NCBI GenBank assembly: GCA_964521195.1
Contig: CAZFRE010000002.1
Coordinates: 310,001-374,000 of the forward strand
Source: CAWDNM01 sp964521195
GTDB taxonomy: Bacteria; Actinomycetota; Coriobacteriia; Anaerosomatales; JAAXUF01
Length of the DNA: 64,000 nucleotides
Direction of reading: 5' to 3'
Each line of letters opens with the position of its first letter. Position 1 is the stretch's first letter. The notes under the pieces were generated by a model, which was given only the letters and a program-made list of their open reading frames with translations, was not told the DNA's origin and did no database searches. Positions 33,765-42,352 of the stretch are shown here, piece after piece. The translations under genes and the position numbers were made by a program.

Positions 33765-34967
33765 ATGAGCGACCAGAACGGCAACGAAACGTACGGAGCG
33801 GCGCCGCCCGACGGCACGAGTACCCCGTGGGTACCGCCTGCGCCGCCGGCGCCACCCGCGCCCCCGTCGAAGGCGGGCCGCAACAGCGGGATCGGGTTCG
33901 GCATCTTCCTGATAGCGATCGGGCTCATCTTCCTTGCGGGGCAGGTCGTTCCGGGCCTCGCGTGGTGGAACCTGTGGCCGCTGATCGTCGTGCTCGTCGG
34001 CATCATCCAGATGTTCACCCCGAGCCACAAAGACGAGTGGGGTCCCGAACGCATCCTGGACGGCCTTGGCACCGTCCTTATCGGACTCGTGTTCCTGGGC
34101 AACACGCTCGGCATCATCTCCTGGACGGTGTGGTGGACGTTCATCACGCTGTGGCCGGTACTGATCATCTCGCTGGGAGTCGGTCTGCTGGGCAAGGGCC
34201 TCGGGCAGTCGTGGATGCGCGCACTCGGACCGCTGCTGATCTGGGCGGCTCTCGGCTACGCGGTGGCGGTGTCGTTCACCGGCGCCGCGGGCTTCGAGCC
34301 CGTACCGCAGCTCGTACGCCCGAGCGTCTCGGGTCAGCCGTTCGAGTTCAGCGAGCCGGTCATGGGCGAGACGGCCGCGACGTTCAGGTTTCGCGGCGGC
34401 GCGGGCGACGTGAGGATCGAGGGCGGCGAGGCCCTCGTATCGGCGTCGGGCACGACCCCGTTCGGCGAGCCGAGCCTCGCGGTCGAGCGCAGCGGCGACA
34501 CCGCTGCCGTCGAGTTCACGCTCGCTGAGAGCGACGGTGTCGTGATGGTGCCCGGCATCAGTGCCGCGCACACCGACGTCGCGCTGTCGGAGGCGACTGT
34601 GTGGGACGCCACCTTCGAGACCGGCGCGACCACGCTCGAAGCGGACCTGTCGCAGGTGCCGGTCAGGCAACTCACGCTCAAGACCGGTGCGAGCAGCTCG
34701 AGCCTCAAGTTCGGGCATGTCCCCGCGACCGCCGTGGCGACCGACGTCACGATCAAGGCAGGAGTCTCCAGCGTCGAAGTGCTGGTGCCGCGCGACGCCG
34801 CAGTGCGGGTGGATACGCACAACGGGCTCTCGGCGACCGACATCGATCGCGCCCTGCAGGGTATGGGCGGCGGCGTGTGGGCGACCCCCGGCTACGAGAC
34901 GGCCAGCAAGACCATCAATATCAGCGTCGAGTCCGGGGTCAGCTCGATCTCGGTCCGGACCTACTAG
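33765..34967 (+). CDS. LiaI/LiaF-like membrane protein (toast-rack domain)
   Basis: A 400-residue protein. ATG 33765 follows GAGGGAGAG. A Pro-rich cytoplasmic start (PPAPPAPPAPP) precedes four transmembrane helices (~45-150, with AIGLIFLAGQVVPGLAWW and WNLWPLIVVLVGI, the LiaI/DUF5668 pattern WPxxxxxxG). From ~185 a beta-rich C-terminal domain of toast-rack type follows (GAGDVRIEGGEALVSASG; KTGASSSSLKFG; IKAGVSSVEVLVP). Family knowledge: LiaF-like proteins sense or damp envelope stress. It is the first gene of a cluster with PspC, DUF4004 and bactofilin-like proteins under a dyad promoter. Confidence 0.82.
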   Translation: MSDQNGNETYGAAPPDGTSTPWVPPAPPAPPAPPSKAGRNSGIGFGIFLIAIGLIFLAGQVVPGLAWWNLWPLIVVLVGIIQMFTPSHKDEWGPERILDGLGTVLIGLVFLGNTLGIISWTVWWTFITLWPVLIISLGVGLLGKGLGQSWMRALGPLLIWAALGYAVAVSFTGAAGFEPVPQLVRPSVSGQPFEFSEPVMGETAATFRFRGGAGDVRIEGGEALVSASGTTPFGEPSLAVERSGDTAAVEFTLAESDGVVMVPGISAAHTDVALSEATVWDATFETGATTLEADLSQVPVRQLTLKTGASSSSLKFGHVPATAVATDVTIKAGVSSVEVLVPRDAAVRVDTHNGLSATDIDRALQGMGGGVWATPGYETASKTINISVESGVSSISVRTY

Positions 34968-34978
34968 GAGGGCTCGAA

Positions 34979-35614
34979 GTGACCAACCAGAATCGCCGTT
35001 CGGAATGGACGGTACTCATCGGACTCGGGCTTGTGGGCCTGGGCATCTACCTCTTCCTGGGCAGCTTCGCCGGCTGGCTCGTCGCGCCCATCGCGACGAT
35101 CATCCGGGTCGCGTCGCGAGTCATCTGGCCGCTCGTGCTCATCGCGGCGGGTGTGCTGCTCGTGCTGCGCGCCCGCGGCGGCGGTTGGGCGCCGAGTGGT
35201 CGCAGATACTACCGCTCGCGTGAAGACCGGATGATCGCCGGCGTGCTCGGCGGTGCCGGGAAGTGGCTGGGCGTGAATCCGACTCCGCTGCGCGTCGTGT
35301 TCGCGTTCTTCACCTTCTTCACCGGCTTCGGCTGGGGCATCCTCGCGTACGTGCTCGCCGCTCTGCTGCTCCCCGAGGAGCCCTACGACCTCCCGGCCGG
35401 CTACACCGCCCCGGCTCCGCCGCCCGCGCCCGCGCCGCCGGCGTCTCCTGCGCCTGCCGAACCGCCCGCGGCGCCCGTGCCCCCGACGTCGCCCGCGTCC
35501 CCGGTGATGCCTAAGCCACCCGCGGCTCCGCCGGTCCCTGCAGCACCGGAGTCCCCGGCGAGCGCGCCCGAGCCACCCGCCGCGCCCGAGCCGCCTGTTC
35601 CGCCCGCGTCCTAG
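34979..35614 (+). CDS. PspC-domain membrane protein with Pro/Ala tail
   Basis: A 211-residue protein starting at GTG 34979 behind AGGAGG; the ribosome binding site overlaps the previous stop. Two LiaI-like helices (~10-60) are followed by the PspC domain (~75-140: REDRMIAGVLGGAGKWLGVN; VVFAFFTFFTGFGWGILAYV). The last ~70 residues are Pro/Ala-rich (PAPPPAPAPPASPAPAEPP), probably disordered and crossing or touching the cell wall. Family knowledge: PspC takes part in membrane stress response. It fits the envelope role of its neighbours. Confidence 0.85.
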   Translation: MTNQNRRSEWTVLIGLGLVGLGIYLFLGSFAGWLVAPIATIIRVASRVIWPLVLIAAGVLLVLRARGGGWAPSGRRYYRSREDRMIAGVLGGAGKWLGVNPTPLRVVFAFFTFFTGFGWGILAYVLAALLLPEEPYDLPAGYTAPAPPPAPAPPASPAPAEPPAAPVPPTSPASPVMPKPPAAPPVPAAPESPASAPEPPAAPEPPVPPAS

Positions 35615-35663
35615 TGCGACGCGAACTGCGGCCCGCGACATGTGACGGCAGGAGGTGGAACGC

Positions 35664-36293
35664 ATGGATTCCGAGATGATCTCGAAGAAGGACCTGCTCG
35701 TGACCGCAGGCATCAGCTACGGCCAGCTCTACCGCTGGAAGCGCAAGGGGCTTATCCCCGAGGACTGGTTCGTCCGCAAGTCGACGTTCACCGGCCAGGA
35801 GACCTTCTTTCCGCGCGACAAGGTGCTGTCGCGCATCGACAAGATCAAGTGCATGAAGGACGAGGACGCGTCGCTCGACGAGATCGCCGATGCGGTCTCG
35901 CCCGACCTCGGCGAATCCTCGATGACGCTCGCGGAACTCCGTGAGCGAGCGCTCGTCTCGCCCGAGGCGATCGAACTCTTCACCGAGAAGGTCTGTGACT
36001 GCGAGCATCCGCTCGTCTTCGGCGAGGTCGTGTCGCTGTCCGCGCTCGACTCGCTGCTCAAGACCGGCGAGGTGAGCCTTGATGAGGGGCGGGTCGTGCT
36101 CGACGCGCTGCAGGAACGCTACCCGGAGTTCGAAGGGCGTGCCGCGGACCTGGTGTTCGTGCGGCGCATGGGTCTGTCGACGGCGATGCTCGTGTCGAGC
36201 AGCGCCGAAGTCAAGTTCGACCGCGCCGCGCGCGTGATCACGCGGCTCAACCTGAGCGAAAGCGCCGAGGCGCTTCGAGCGCGAATCAAGTAG
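35664..36293 (+). CDS. DUF4004 (YhbD-like) MerR-type HTH protein
   Basis: A 209-residue protein. ATG 35664 is 8 nt after GGAGG (35651-35655). The N-terminal helix-turn-helix is MerR-like (SKKDLLVTAGISYGQLYRWK, then RKGLIPEDWF), followed by FFPRDKVLSRIDKI. The rest is helical, with C-x-C (VCDCEHPL). Family knowledge: in Bacillus subtilis the DUF4004 gene yhbD precedes the bactofilin genes yhbE-yhbF; here too a bactofilin-like gene follows, 15 nt downstream. It is a candidate regulator or bactofilin partner, and a candidate binder of the 33650-33673 dyad. Confidence 0.8.
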   Translation: MDSEMISKKDLLVTAGISYGQLYRWKRKGLIPEDWFVRKSTFTGQETFFPRDKVLSRIDKIKCMKDEDASLDEIADAVSPDLGESSMTLAELRERALVSPEAIELFTEKVCDCEHPLVFGEVVSLSALDSLLKTGEVSLDEGRVVLDALQERYPEFEGRAADLVFVRRMGLSTAMLVSSSAEVKFDRAARVITRLNLSESAEALRARIK

Positions 36294-36308
36294 GAGGGGA
36301 CCACAGGC

Positions 36309-37052
36309 ATGGCCGATCAGATGAGGACCGATATCAAGACCGCAGGCGGAGGGACGTTCACCGGCGGCACGTACGGAGACGTCACCTTCAACGGCAGCGG
36401 GACGATCAACGGTGACGTGGACGCGATCACATTCCGGGTCAACGGCGCCGGCACGAGCAACGGGCGCGTGAAGTCGCAGAGCATCACCGTCAACGGGACC
36501 GCCGGCTTCAACGGCGAGGTGCAGTCAAACGAGTTCATCGTGAACGGCGATGCGAACGTACGCGACGGCGCCGGGATCGGCAGGCTCGTCGTGAAGGGCA
36601 ATCTGAGCGTGGGCGGCGGCGTGGCGGCGCACGAGATCGAGCTCAAAGGCTTCCTTCGCATCGGAGGCGACTGCGACGTCGAGTCGTTCACCGGCGATGG
36701 CGGGTTCACGGTGTCCGGGCTGCTCAATGCGGGCAACATCGACGTGGCCGTTCACGGCCCGTCGAGCGCACGCGAGATCGGCGGCGAACGCATCGTGGTC
36801 CGGCAGCCGTCGAGCAGCTTCGGCACGCTCACCGGCCTGCTCACCATATGGGCGGAAAAGCGCCTGACCGCCGAGACGATCGAAGGCGACGTCGTCTGGC
36901 TCGAGAACACGACCGCGAAGGTCGTCCGGGGTAAGAACGTCACCATCGGCGCCGGATGCGTCGTGGACCTCGTGGAGTACGCCGAGAGCTACACGCCCGG
37001 CGGCGACGCGCAGGTCAAAGAGGTGCGACAGGTGAGTGGCGCCGGCTTGTAG
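36309..37052 (+). CDS. Bactofilin-like polymer-forming protein
   Basis: A 247-residue protein starting at ATG 36309 behind AGGAGGGG. It is built of repeated beta-helix rungs with G-x-V/I patterns: GGTFTGGTYGDVTFNGSGTI, ITVNGTAGFNGEV, RLVVKGNLSVGGGV. It resembles the longer YhbE/YhbF type with a second right-hand half (WLENTTAKVVRGKNVTIGAG) rather than the short ~130-residue bactofilins. Family knowledge: bactofilins polymerise without nucleotide and organise cell shape, flagella or envelope sites. It follows the DUF4004 gene, as in Bacillus. Confidence 0.85.
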   Translation: MADQMRTDIKTAGGGTFTGGTYGDVTFNGSGTINGDVDAITFRVNGAGTSNGRVKSQSITVNGTAGFNGEVQSNEFIVNGDANVRDGAGIGRLVVKGNLSVGGGVAAHEIELKGFLRIGGDCDVESFTGDGGFTVSGLLNAGNIDVAVHGPSSAREIGGERIVVRQPSSSFGTLTGLLTIWAEKRLTAETIEGDVVWLENTTAKVVRGKNVTIGAGCVVDLVEYAESYTPGGDAQVKEVRQVSGAGL

Positions 37053-37063
37053 GGACGTGACAC

Positions 37064-37561
37064 GTGACCGCTCCTCAGCGCGCTCCATGGTGGAAGGGCA
37101 CGCGCGGCGAGTGGTACGTCGTCGTCCAGATCGGGCTGTTCGCGCTCGTCGCCGTGGGGCCCACGACGCTGCCCGGTCTTCCGGAGTGGGATCCCGCGTT
37201 CCTGCTCCTCGGCTCCCTGGTCGGGCTGGCGCTCATGTTCGCGGGCGCCGGCCTCGCGGTCGCCGGACTCCTGCGTCTCGGCCCCAACCTCACGGCGCTT
37301 CCGTATCCCAAGGACTGCTCGGAGCTGGTCCGCTCCGGCGCGTATGCGATCGTTCGGCACCCCATCTACAGCGGGCTCATCGTCGCATCGTTCGGGCTCG
37401 GGCTGTGGCGTCACGGGTGGCTCACGCTCGTCTGGGCGCTGGTGCTCTTCGTCTTCTTCGACATCAAGTCGCGGGTCGAAGAGCGTTGGCTCTCCGAGAA
37501 GTTCCCCGACTACGCCGAGTACCGCACACGGGTCAAGAAGCTGATCCCCTGGGTGTACTGA
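37064..37561 (+). CDS. Isoprenylcysteine carboxyl methyltransferase / PEMT-like protein
   Basis: A 165-residue membrane protein starting at GTG 37064. It has four helices and the family C-terminal motif LVRSGAYAIVRHPIYSGLI, then RVEERWLSEKFPDYAEYRTR carrying the conserved Glu and Tyr residues. Family knowledge: the fold covers ICMT, phospholipid N-methyltransferases and DUF1295; the bacterial substrate is rarely known. It is the last gene of the envelope cluster, 11 nt after the bactofilin-like gene. Confidence 0.8.
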   Translation: MTAPQRAPWWKGTRGEWYVVVQIGLFALVAVGPTTLPGLPEWDPAFLLLGSLVGLALMFAGAGLAVAGLLRLGPNLTALPYPKDCSELVRSGAYAIVRHPIYSGLIVASFGLGLWRHGWLTLVWALVLFVFFDIKSRVEERWLSEKFPDYAEYRTRVKKLIPWVY

Positions 37562-37652
37562 TACGCGGTGTCGCGCACGTCTCGGGAGGACGCGCCTGGC
37601 TGCCGTTGGCGAATCTGCGTCTGGTCAGATCGCAGGTGACTGCCGATACTCA

Positions 37653-37680
37653 AGCCAGCGGAACCATCCGCTTCTTGGCT
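37653..37680 (+). terminator. Hairpin between methyltransferase and GGDEF genes
   Basis: AGCCAGCGGA (37653-37662) pairs with TCCGC (37667-37671) and TGGCT (37676-37680) with a 4-nt bulge. It is in the 166-nt gap; no U-tract. Confidence 0.4.
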
Positions 37681-37727
37681 CGGGCCGCGAGTCCGCGGTC
37701 GTGAGGGCGTCCTCGCGGGAGGATGAT

Positions 37728-38819
37728 GTGGGGTATATGCACGAGCCAACGGACGAGCGCGGCCTTGTGGATGCTCGCCGCATAGCCGTGCTCGGGGAGC
37801 ACGAGCTCGTGCCTGCCTTGCGGTGCACGATCCCGCTCGGCATCATCGCGTGTTCCGTGGCGGCCCTCGTGGGTCTCGTGGCCGGAGAGCTCTGGCTCAC
37901 GGCCGTGTGCGGTCCGGGCGCTGCGCTGTTCGCGGTCGCCTGGTACCTGACGCGCAGCGGCTCGCCAAGAGCCGCAGCGTGGCTTGCAGTGATGGCTGCA
38001 TTCGCCGTGGTGACGGTGTCTGCCGTGGTGGGCGAGGGGCTCGCCGACAGCAGCGTGCTCGCATATCCCGTCGTATTGATGTTCGCGGCCATGACGCTGG
38101 ACGGCGTCGGCCTGCAGTCGGCGATCGTCGCGCTCATCCTGGGCATGACGGTAGTCGTGAGCAACCAGCTGTTCTCGTGGATGCCCTATTCGACGCCGGA
38201 CAACCCGGCGTGGGCCGACGCGATCATCGTCTGCGTGATCATGACCGCCACCATCGTCGCCGTCGCGCAGCTCGCCGCGAGTGCCCGTCGCGGACTTGCG
38301 GCTGCGCGCATCGAGATCGAGCTTCGGCGTCGCGCCGAGGACGAACTCCGGGTGTTGAGCACGCACGACTACCTGACGGGGGCGTTCAATCGCCGGTTCT
38401 TCGATGCCGAGGCGAATCGGCTCATCTCGTCGCGCAGCACGTCGGTGAGTGTCGTCGCGGCCGATATCGACGACCTGAAGGTCACCAACGACCTGCTCGG
38501 CCACGGGGCTGGCGACAAGTTGCTGATCACGACCGCCAAGCTGCTCGAGTCGGCCGTTCGCGCAGGCGACGTCCTCGCTCGTGTGGGTGGCGACGAGTTC
38601 GCGATACTGCTGCCGGACGCCGATGAAGCGACGGCGGCCTCCGTGGTGCGGCGCATCGAAGCCGCGGTCGCCGAGCACAACGCCGCCGCCGAGCCGCTGT
38701 CCGTGCACCTCTCGATCGGCATGGCGACGTCCGCACCCGCACAGCTCGCTACGGCGATCGCACAGGCCGATGCCAGCATGTACGAGCGCAAGTCGCGGCG
38801 CAAAGGCACGCCGGTCTAG
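37728..38819 (+). CDS. Membrane diguanylate cyclase (GGDEF)
   Basis: A 363-residue protein. GTG 37728 is preferred because GGGAGG (37717-37722) is 5 nt upstream; ATG 37737 and GTG 37701 are alternatives. Six helices (~35-190, MASE-like) precede the GGDEF domain (~215-360): DYLTGAFNRRFFDAEAN, then ADIDDLKVTNDLLGHGAGD and ARVGGDEFAILLP. The catalytic GGDEF is intact, and the inhibitory site RAGD sits five residues before it, so product inhibition by c-di-GMP is expected. Its stop overlaps that of nth (CTAG), convergent. Confidence 0.9.
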   Translation: MGYMHEPTDERGLVDARRIAVLGEHELVPALRCTIPLGIIACSVAALVGLVAGELWLTAVCGPGAALFAVAWYLTRSGSPRAAAWLAVMAAFAVVTVSAVVGEGLADSSVLAYPVVLMFAAMTLDGVGLQSAIVALILGMTVVVSNQLFSWMPYSTPDNPAWADAIIVCVIMTATIVAVAQLAASARRGLAAARIEIELRRRAEDELRVLSTHDYLTGAFNRRFFDAEANRLISSRSTSVSVVAADIDDLKVTNDLLGHGAGDKLLITTAKLLESAVRAGDVLARVGGDEFAILLPDADEATAASVVRRIEAAVAEHNAAAEPLSVHLSIGMATSAPAQLATAIAQADASMYERKSRRKGTPV

Positions 38820-39517
38820 AGGGATTCTCGCCAGCCTGCCGGTACGTGGGCGCTCGGGCACACATCCTCGAGGAAGCACGCGCCACAGGCGGGGCGTTTG
38901 GCCGTGCAGACCTGACGTCCGTGCGTGATCAGGTCGTAGTTCACGCGGTGCCAGTGGTCCTTCGGGAAGATCGCCATGAGGTCGCGCTCCACCTTGTCCT
39001 GGTCCTTCTCGGTGGTCAGGCCGAAGCGGTGCGCAAGCCGGTACACGTGCGTGTCGACCGCGATGCCTTCCACGATGCCGAACGCCTCGCCGAGGACGAT
39101 GTTCGCAGTCTTGCGCGCAACACCGGAAAGCGACGTCAGCTCCTCCATCGTGCGGGGGACCTCGCCGCCGAACTCCGCCACGAGGCACTGCGCCGTCTTG
39201 ATGATGTTCTTGGCCTTCTGGTGGTAGAAGCCCAGTGTGCGCACATACTCCTCGACTTCGAGCTGGTCGGCCCCGGCGAGGTCGGCCGGGGTGGGGTAGC
39301 GCTCGAACAGGGCCGGCGTCGCCTTGTTGACGCCCACATCGGTGGTCTGCGCCGAGAGGATCACCGCGATGAGCAGCTGGTACGCGTTCTCGAAGTGCAG
39401 CGCAGCGTGGGGGTCTCCGTAGGCGGCCTCGAGTCGCTCCGCGAAGACGGGCGCGAGCTTCTTGCGCTTGGCCGGGGACAGCTGCGGGACCGGCTCGTCT
39501 GAGGCGCGTGGGGTCAC
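38816..39517 (-). CDS. nth: Endonuclease III
   Basis: A 233-residue DNA glycosylase/AP lyase. GTG 39517 overlaps the upstream M28 stop by 4 nt (GTGA). Helix-hairpin-helix LSGVARKTANIVLGEA carries the catalytic Lys, and VDTHVYRLAHR the catalytic Asp. The Fe-S loop C-x6-C-x2-C-x5-C (CTAKRPACGACFLEDVC) is complete. It removes oxidised pyrimidines. It is the last gene of the MFS-M28-nth minus-strand operon. Confidence 0.94.
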   Translation of the reverse strand: MTPRASDEPVPQLSPAKRKKLAPVFAERLEAAYGDPHAALHFENAYQLLIAVILSAQTTDVGVNKATPALFERYPTPADLAGADQLEVEEYVRTLGFYHQKAKNIIKTAQCLVAEFGGEVPRTMEELTSLSGVARKTANIVLGEAFGIVEGIAVDTHVYRLAHRFGLTTEKDQDKVERDLMAIFPKDHWHRVNYDLITHGRQVCTAKRPACGACFLEDVCPSAHVPAGWRESL

Positions 39518-40737
39518 TGGTCGCTCCTTCCGTCGGGCGATTCGCCGAGCTTCACGATGAGCCGGGCGATGAACTCGGCGGCACCCTCGACGAGCGCCGC
39601 GTCCGCGAGGTCCGGAGTGTCGCGCTCGGTGTGTGCCACGGTGGCTGCGATGTCGAACAGGCCGCTCGACGTGATCGCGAGCGCCGGTACGCCGCGCATC
39701 GCGAACACCATGTGGTCGCTCATCGGCCACTCGGGGCCTTCGGCGACGTCGGGCACCGTGGCGGCGACCTCGAGGGCGGCCTCGCGAATCGCATCCGGAC
39801 AACCGTAGAAGGAGATGCAGGTGGTATCGCCACGCCGCGCGACCGCGTCGATGTTGACCGCCAGCGCGATTCCGGTCGGATCGGCCGCAGGGGAGGCGAG
39901 GTAGGCGACCTCACCGGGCGCCGCGTAGTCGTCTTCTCCATTGAAGGGCACCAGCTCGACCGTCGGCCCCGGCGACACGTCCGCAAGGCGGTCGGCGACG
40001 GAGAGCAGCACTGCGACGCCCGTCCCGTTGTCGAGCGCGCCCGGCGTGCCGTATCGGCTGTCGATGTGCGCGCTCACGACGACGCGGCGCGCCTGCGCAC
40101 CGGGCTTGCGCGCGACTATCTGCTCGGCGGCCACCCGGCGGACTGCGGAGTCGATCCGGAGCTGCACACGCTCGCCCACGTGCGGCAGCAATCGCGGCGC
40201 CTCGTCAGCGTGCAGGTACGCCGAGGGGTGCCCGAAGTCGCCGTCCTCGAAGAGCGGGAACGGGCACAGCGCCGCTGCCATCGGCGTGCGGTCGGTCGCT
40301 GCGATCACGGCGGCCGGGGCGGCCGCGTCGATCGCCGAGAGGATCGCGGCGTGTTCGTCCATCCGGTAGAAGGGGTAGTTGCGCGGCGTGAGCTGCTCGG
40401 CGGTGATCTGGCCGTGGAGGAGCAGGATGCGGCCGGTCGCGTCGAGGCCCTCGAGCTCCTCGAGGGAGCACGCGCTCACCAGCGCGCCATCACCCTTGAA
40501 CCCTTCCGAGAACGGCCCGACGTGGAGCGAGACCCGCTCGCCGCTCGGCGTCTCGAGCCAGGCACCGCCGTCGCCCGGGAGCCACTCGAGCGGTTCGAAC
40601 GGCAGCCGCTCGATCTCGAAGCCGGCCGCCGCGGCCTCGGTGGCGAACAGCTCGTTGGCCGCGCGGTTGCCCGGCCCCCCGACGTGGCGGTCCGGATGTG
40701 GTCCGCACAGTGCGGCCAAGCGATCTGACGTGTTCAC
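39514..40737 (-). CDS. M28-family metallopeptidase
   Basis: A 407-residue protein. GTG 40737 overlaps the MFS stop by 4 nt. The metal ligands of an M28 aminopeptidase are seen: His/Asp in SAHIDSRYGTPGALDNGTG, Glu-Asp in FNGEDDYAAPGEVAY, Asp in NIDAVAR and His near the end (VAHTERDTPD). An inserted PA-like region lies at ~100-200. There is no signal peptide, so it is probably cytoplasmic. Family knowledge: such enzymes remove N-terminal residues or hydrolyse small amides. Confidence 0.85.
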   Translation of the reverse strand: MNTSDRLAALCGPHPDRHVGGPGNRAANELFATEAAAAGFEIERLPFEPLEWLPGDGGAWLETPSGERVSLHVGPFSEGFKGDGALVSACSLEELEGLDATGRILLLHGQITAEQLTPRNYPFYRMDEHAAILSAIDAAAPAAVIAATDRTPMAAALCPFPLFEDGDFGHPSAYLHADEAPRLLPHVGERVQLRIDSAVRRVAAEQIVARKPGAQARRVVVSAHIDSRYGTPGALDNGTGVAVLLSVADRLADVSPGPTVELVPFNGEDDYAAPGEVAYLASPAADPTGIALAVNIDAVARRGDTTCISFYGCPDAIREAALEVAATVPDVAEGPEWPMSDHMVFAMRGVPALAITSSGLFDIAATVAHTERDTPDLADAALVEGAAEFIARLIVKLGESPDGRSDQ

Positions 40738-42170
40738 GAAGCGCCCCCTTCTGTCGGCGTACTCGGGCTCGAAGGCGCGAGCCACGACGGTCGCGCTGCG
40801 AGCAGTGCCGCCCACGCGACAAGCACCATTCCGGCGAGGAACACAGCCCGGTCCGCGCCGATCGCTTGGCCCACCGGACCGAACACGAGCGCCGAGAACG
40901 GCATGATGCCCATGAACGCCATCACGAACAGCGCCATGACGCGTCCGCGCAGATGCCCCGGTACCGACGACTGGATCGATGTCAGCGCAAGCGAGTTGGT
41001 CGCCATGAGCGCGGCGCCGGCCAGTACCGAGAAGACCGCCATCGTCCACTCCACGCGCGCGAGAGAGAACATCACGACGAACGACGCGAACGCGAGCAGC
41101 GTGAAGGGGACGACGCGGTTTCTCGGCGTGGAGGCGGGCAGGCTCGCGATGCCGAGCGCGCCGAGAAGGGCGCCGAGCCCGTTGAACGCCATGATGACCG
41201 CTGTTGTGCGCCCGACCTCGGTGACGGTGCCCCCGATGTTCTCGGCGACGATGGCGGCGAGCAGCGTCATGTACGGGAAGCCGAAGATGGTGAGCATCGC
41301 GGTCGAGATGATGAGCATGCCGACCGCCCGGTCCTCACGCGCGTACCGGATGCCGGCACCGAGCCGGCGCAGCACGCTCTCGTCGGACTTCGGCGCACCG
41401 GCGCGCTCCGGCTCGAAGGCGGGGCGCGGGCGCACCGCGAGCAGCGCTGCGATGACGAAGAGGAAGCTGGCGGCGTTCGCGTAGAACACGAGTCCCATCC
41501 CAGCGCCGGCCAGCACCATCGCCGAGACGATCATCGGCCCGATCATGCGCGAGCTTTGGAACTGCGCGGAGTTGAGCGCGATGGCGTTCATCAGCCCGTC
41601 CCAGGGCACGAGGTCGGGCAAGAGCGACTGGAAGGCCGGCATCATGAACGCGGTGAAGACGCCGGCGATCAGTCCCAATGCGGCGACGAGGCCGAGCGAG
41701 AGCACCGCGCGTGATGGCGCGAGCACCTGTGAGTCGTAGAGCAGACCGAGCGCTGCCGCCTGGAACAGCAGCACCACCTGGATGACGATCAGAAGCTTCC
41801 GGCGATCGAACCTATCGGCTACGTCACCGGCGGGGATCGCGAGGAAGAACACCGGCGCCCCCGAGATGAACTGCACGAGCCCCGCGTACAGCGACGCCTT
41901 CTGCGGTGCGAGCGAGTACACGACGATGACGAGGGCCGCGTTCTGCATCCACGACCCGACGTTGCTCACGAGCGCCCCGGACCAGAACAGCGTGAAGTCG
42001 CGGTGCCGGAACGACGCGAACGTCGACGATACCCAGCCGCGCCGCACGAGGGCCGCCGGCGGCACCTCGACGTCGGCCTCGATCGTGATCGCGTCCTGAT
42101 CGGCGACGTCGTCCGGGTTATCGGCGACCGGGCGCCCGGTCGGCGGCTGCGGGGTGAGCGGGTCGGGCAT
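40734..42170 (-). CDS. MFS transporter, EntS-like (MFS_3)
   Basis: A 478-residue carrier starting at ATG 42170 after AAAGGAC. It has a hydrophilic N-terminal tail of ~45 residues, then FASFRHRDFTLFWSGALVSN, the typical MFS_3 start, and motif A GDVADRFDRRKLL. Twelve helices follow, with an RNRVVPFTLLAFASF central loop. Family knowledge: these are exporters of siderophores or drugs. It heads an operon with M28 and nth by 4-nt overlaps; no shared function is obvious. Confidence 0.85.
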   Translation of the reverse strand: MPDPLTPQPPTGRPVADNPDDVADQDAITIEADVEVPPAALVRRGWVSSTFASFRHRDFTLFWSGALVSNVGSWMQNAALVIVVYSLAPQKASLYAGLVQFISGAPVFFLAIPAGDVADRFDRRKLLIVIQVVLLFQAAALGLLYDSQVLAPSRAVLSLGLVAALGLIAGVFTAFMMPAFQSLLPDLVPWDGLMNAIALNSAQFQSSRMIGPMIVSAMVLAGAGMGLVFYANAASFLFVIAALLAVRPRPAFEPERAGAPKSDESVLRRLGAGIRYAREDRAVGMLIISTAMLTIFGFPYMTLLAAIVAENIGGTVTEVGRTTAVIMAFNGLGALLGALGIASLPASTPRNRVVPFTLLAFASFVVMFSLARVEWTMAVFSVLAGAALMATNSLALTSIQSSVPGHLRGRVMALFVMAFMGIMPFSALVFGPVGQAIGADRAVFLAGMVLVAWAALLAARPSWLAPSSPSTPTEGGAS

Positions 42171-42201
42171 GCAGCGTCCTTTCGCGATCGCGTATCACTC
42201 C

Positions 42202-42207
42202 AGTGTA
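42202..42207 (-). promoter_or_regulatory. -10 box of MFS-M28-nth operon
   Basis: Minus-strand TACACT, 31 nt before ATG 42170. A palindrome CGCGATCGCG (42183-42192) lies between it and the start. Confidence 0.4.
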
Positions 42208-42250
42208 CTCCGCACGACGCAGCCATCCTGCCCGCGTGCACGGTGGCCGC

Positions 42251-42279
42251 TTGACCCTCCGAGCAGTCGGGTCTAGTGT
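42251..42279 (+). promoter_or_regulatory. Promoter of mfd
   Basis: TTGACC (42251-42256), a 17-nt spacer, and TAGTGT (42274-42279), 73 nt before ATG 42353. Confidence 0.55.
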
Positions 42280-42352
42280 GCGAGGGCACCCGCCCGGCCT
42301 GCCGGTTGCGGGCTGTTGTGTTGTCCGACGTATCTCGAGGAGCCGCTCCCGC

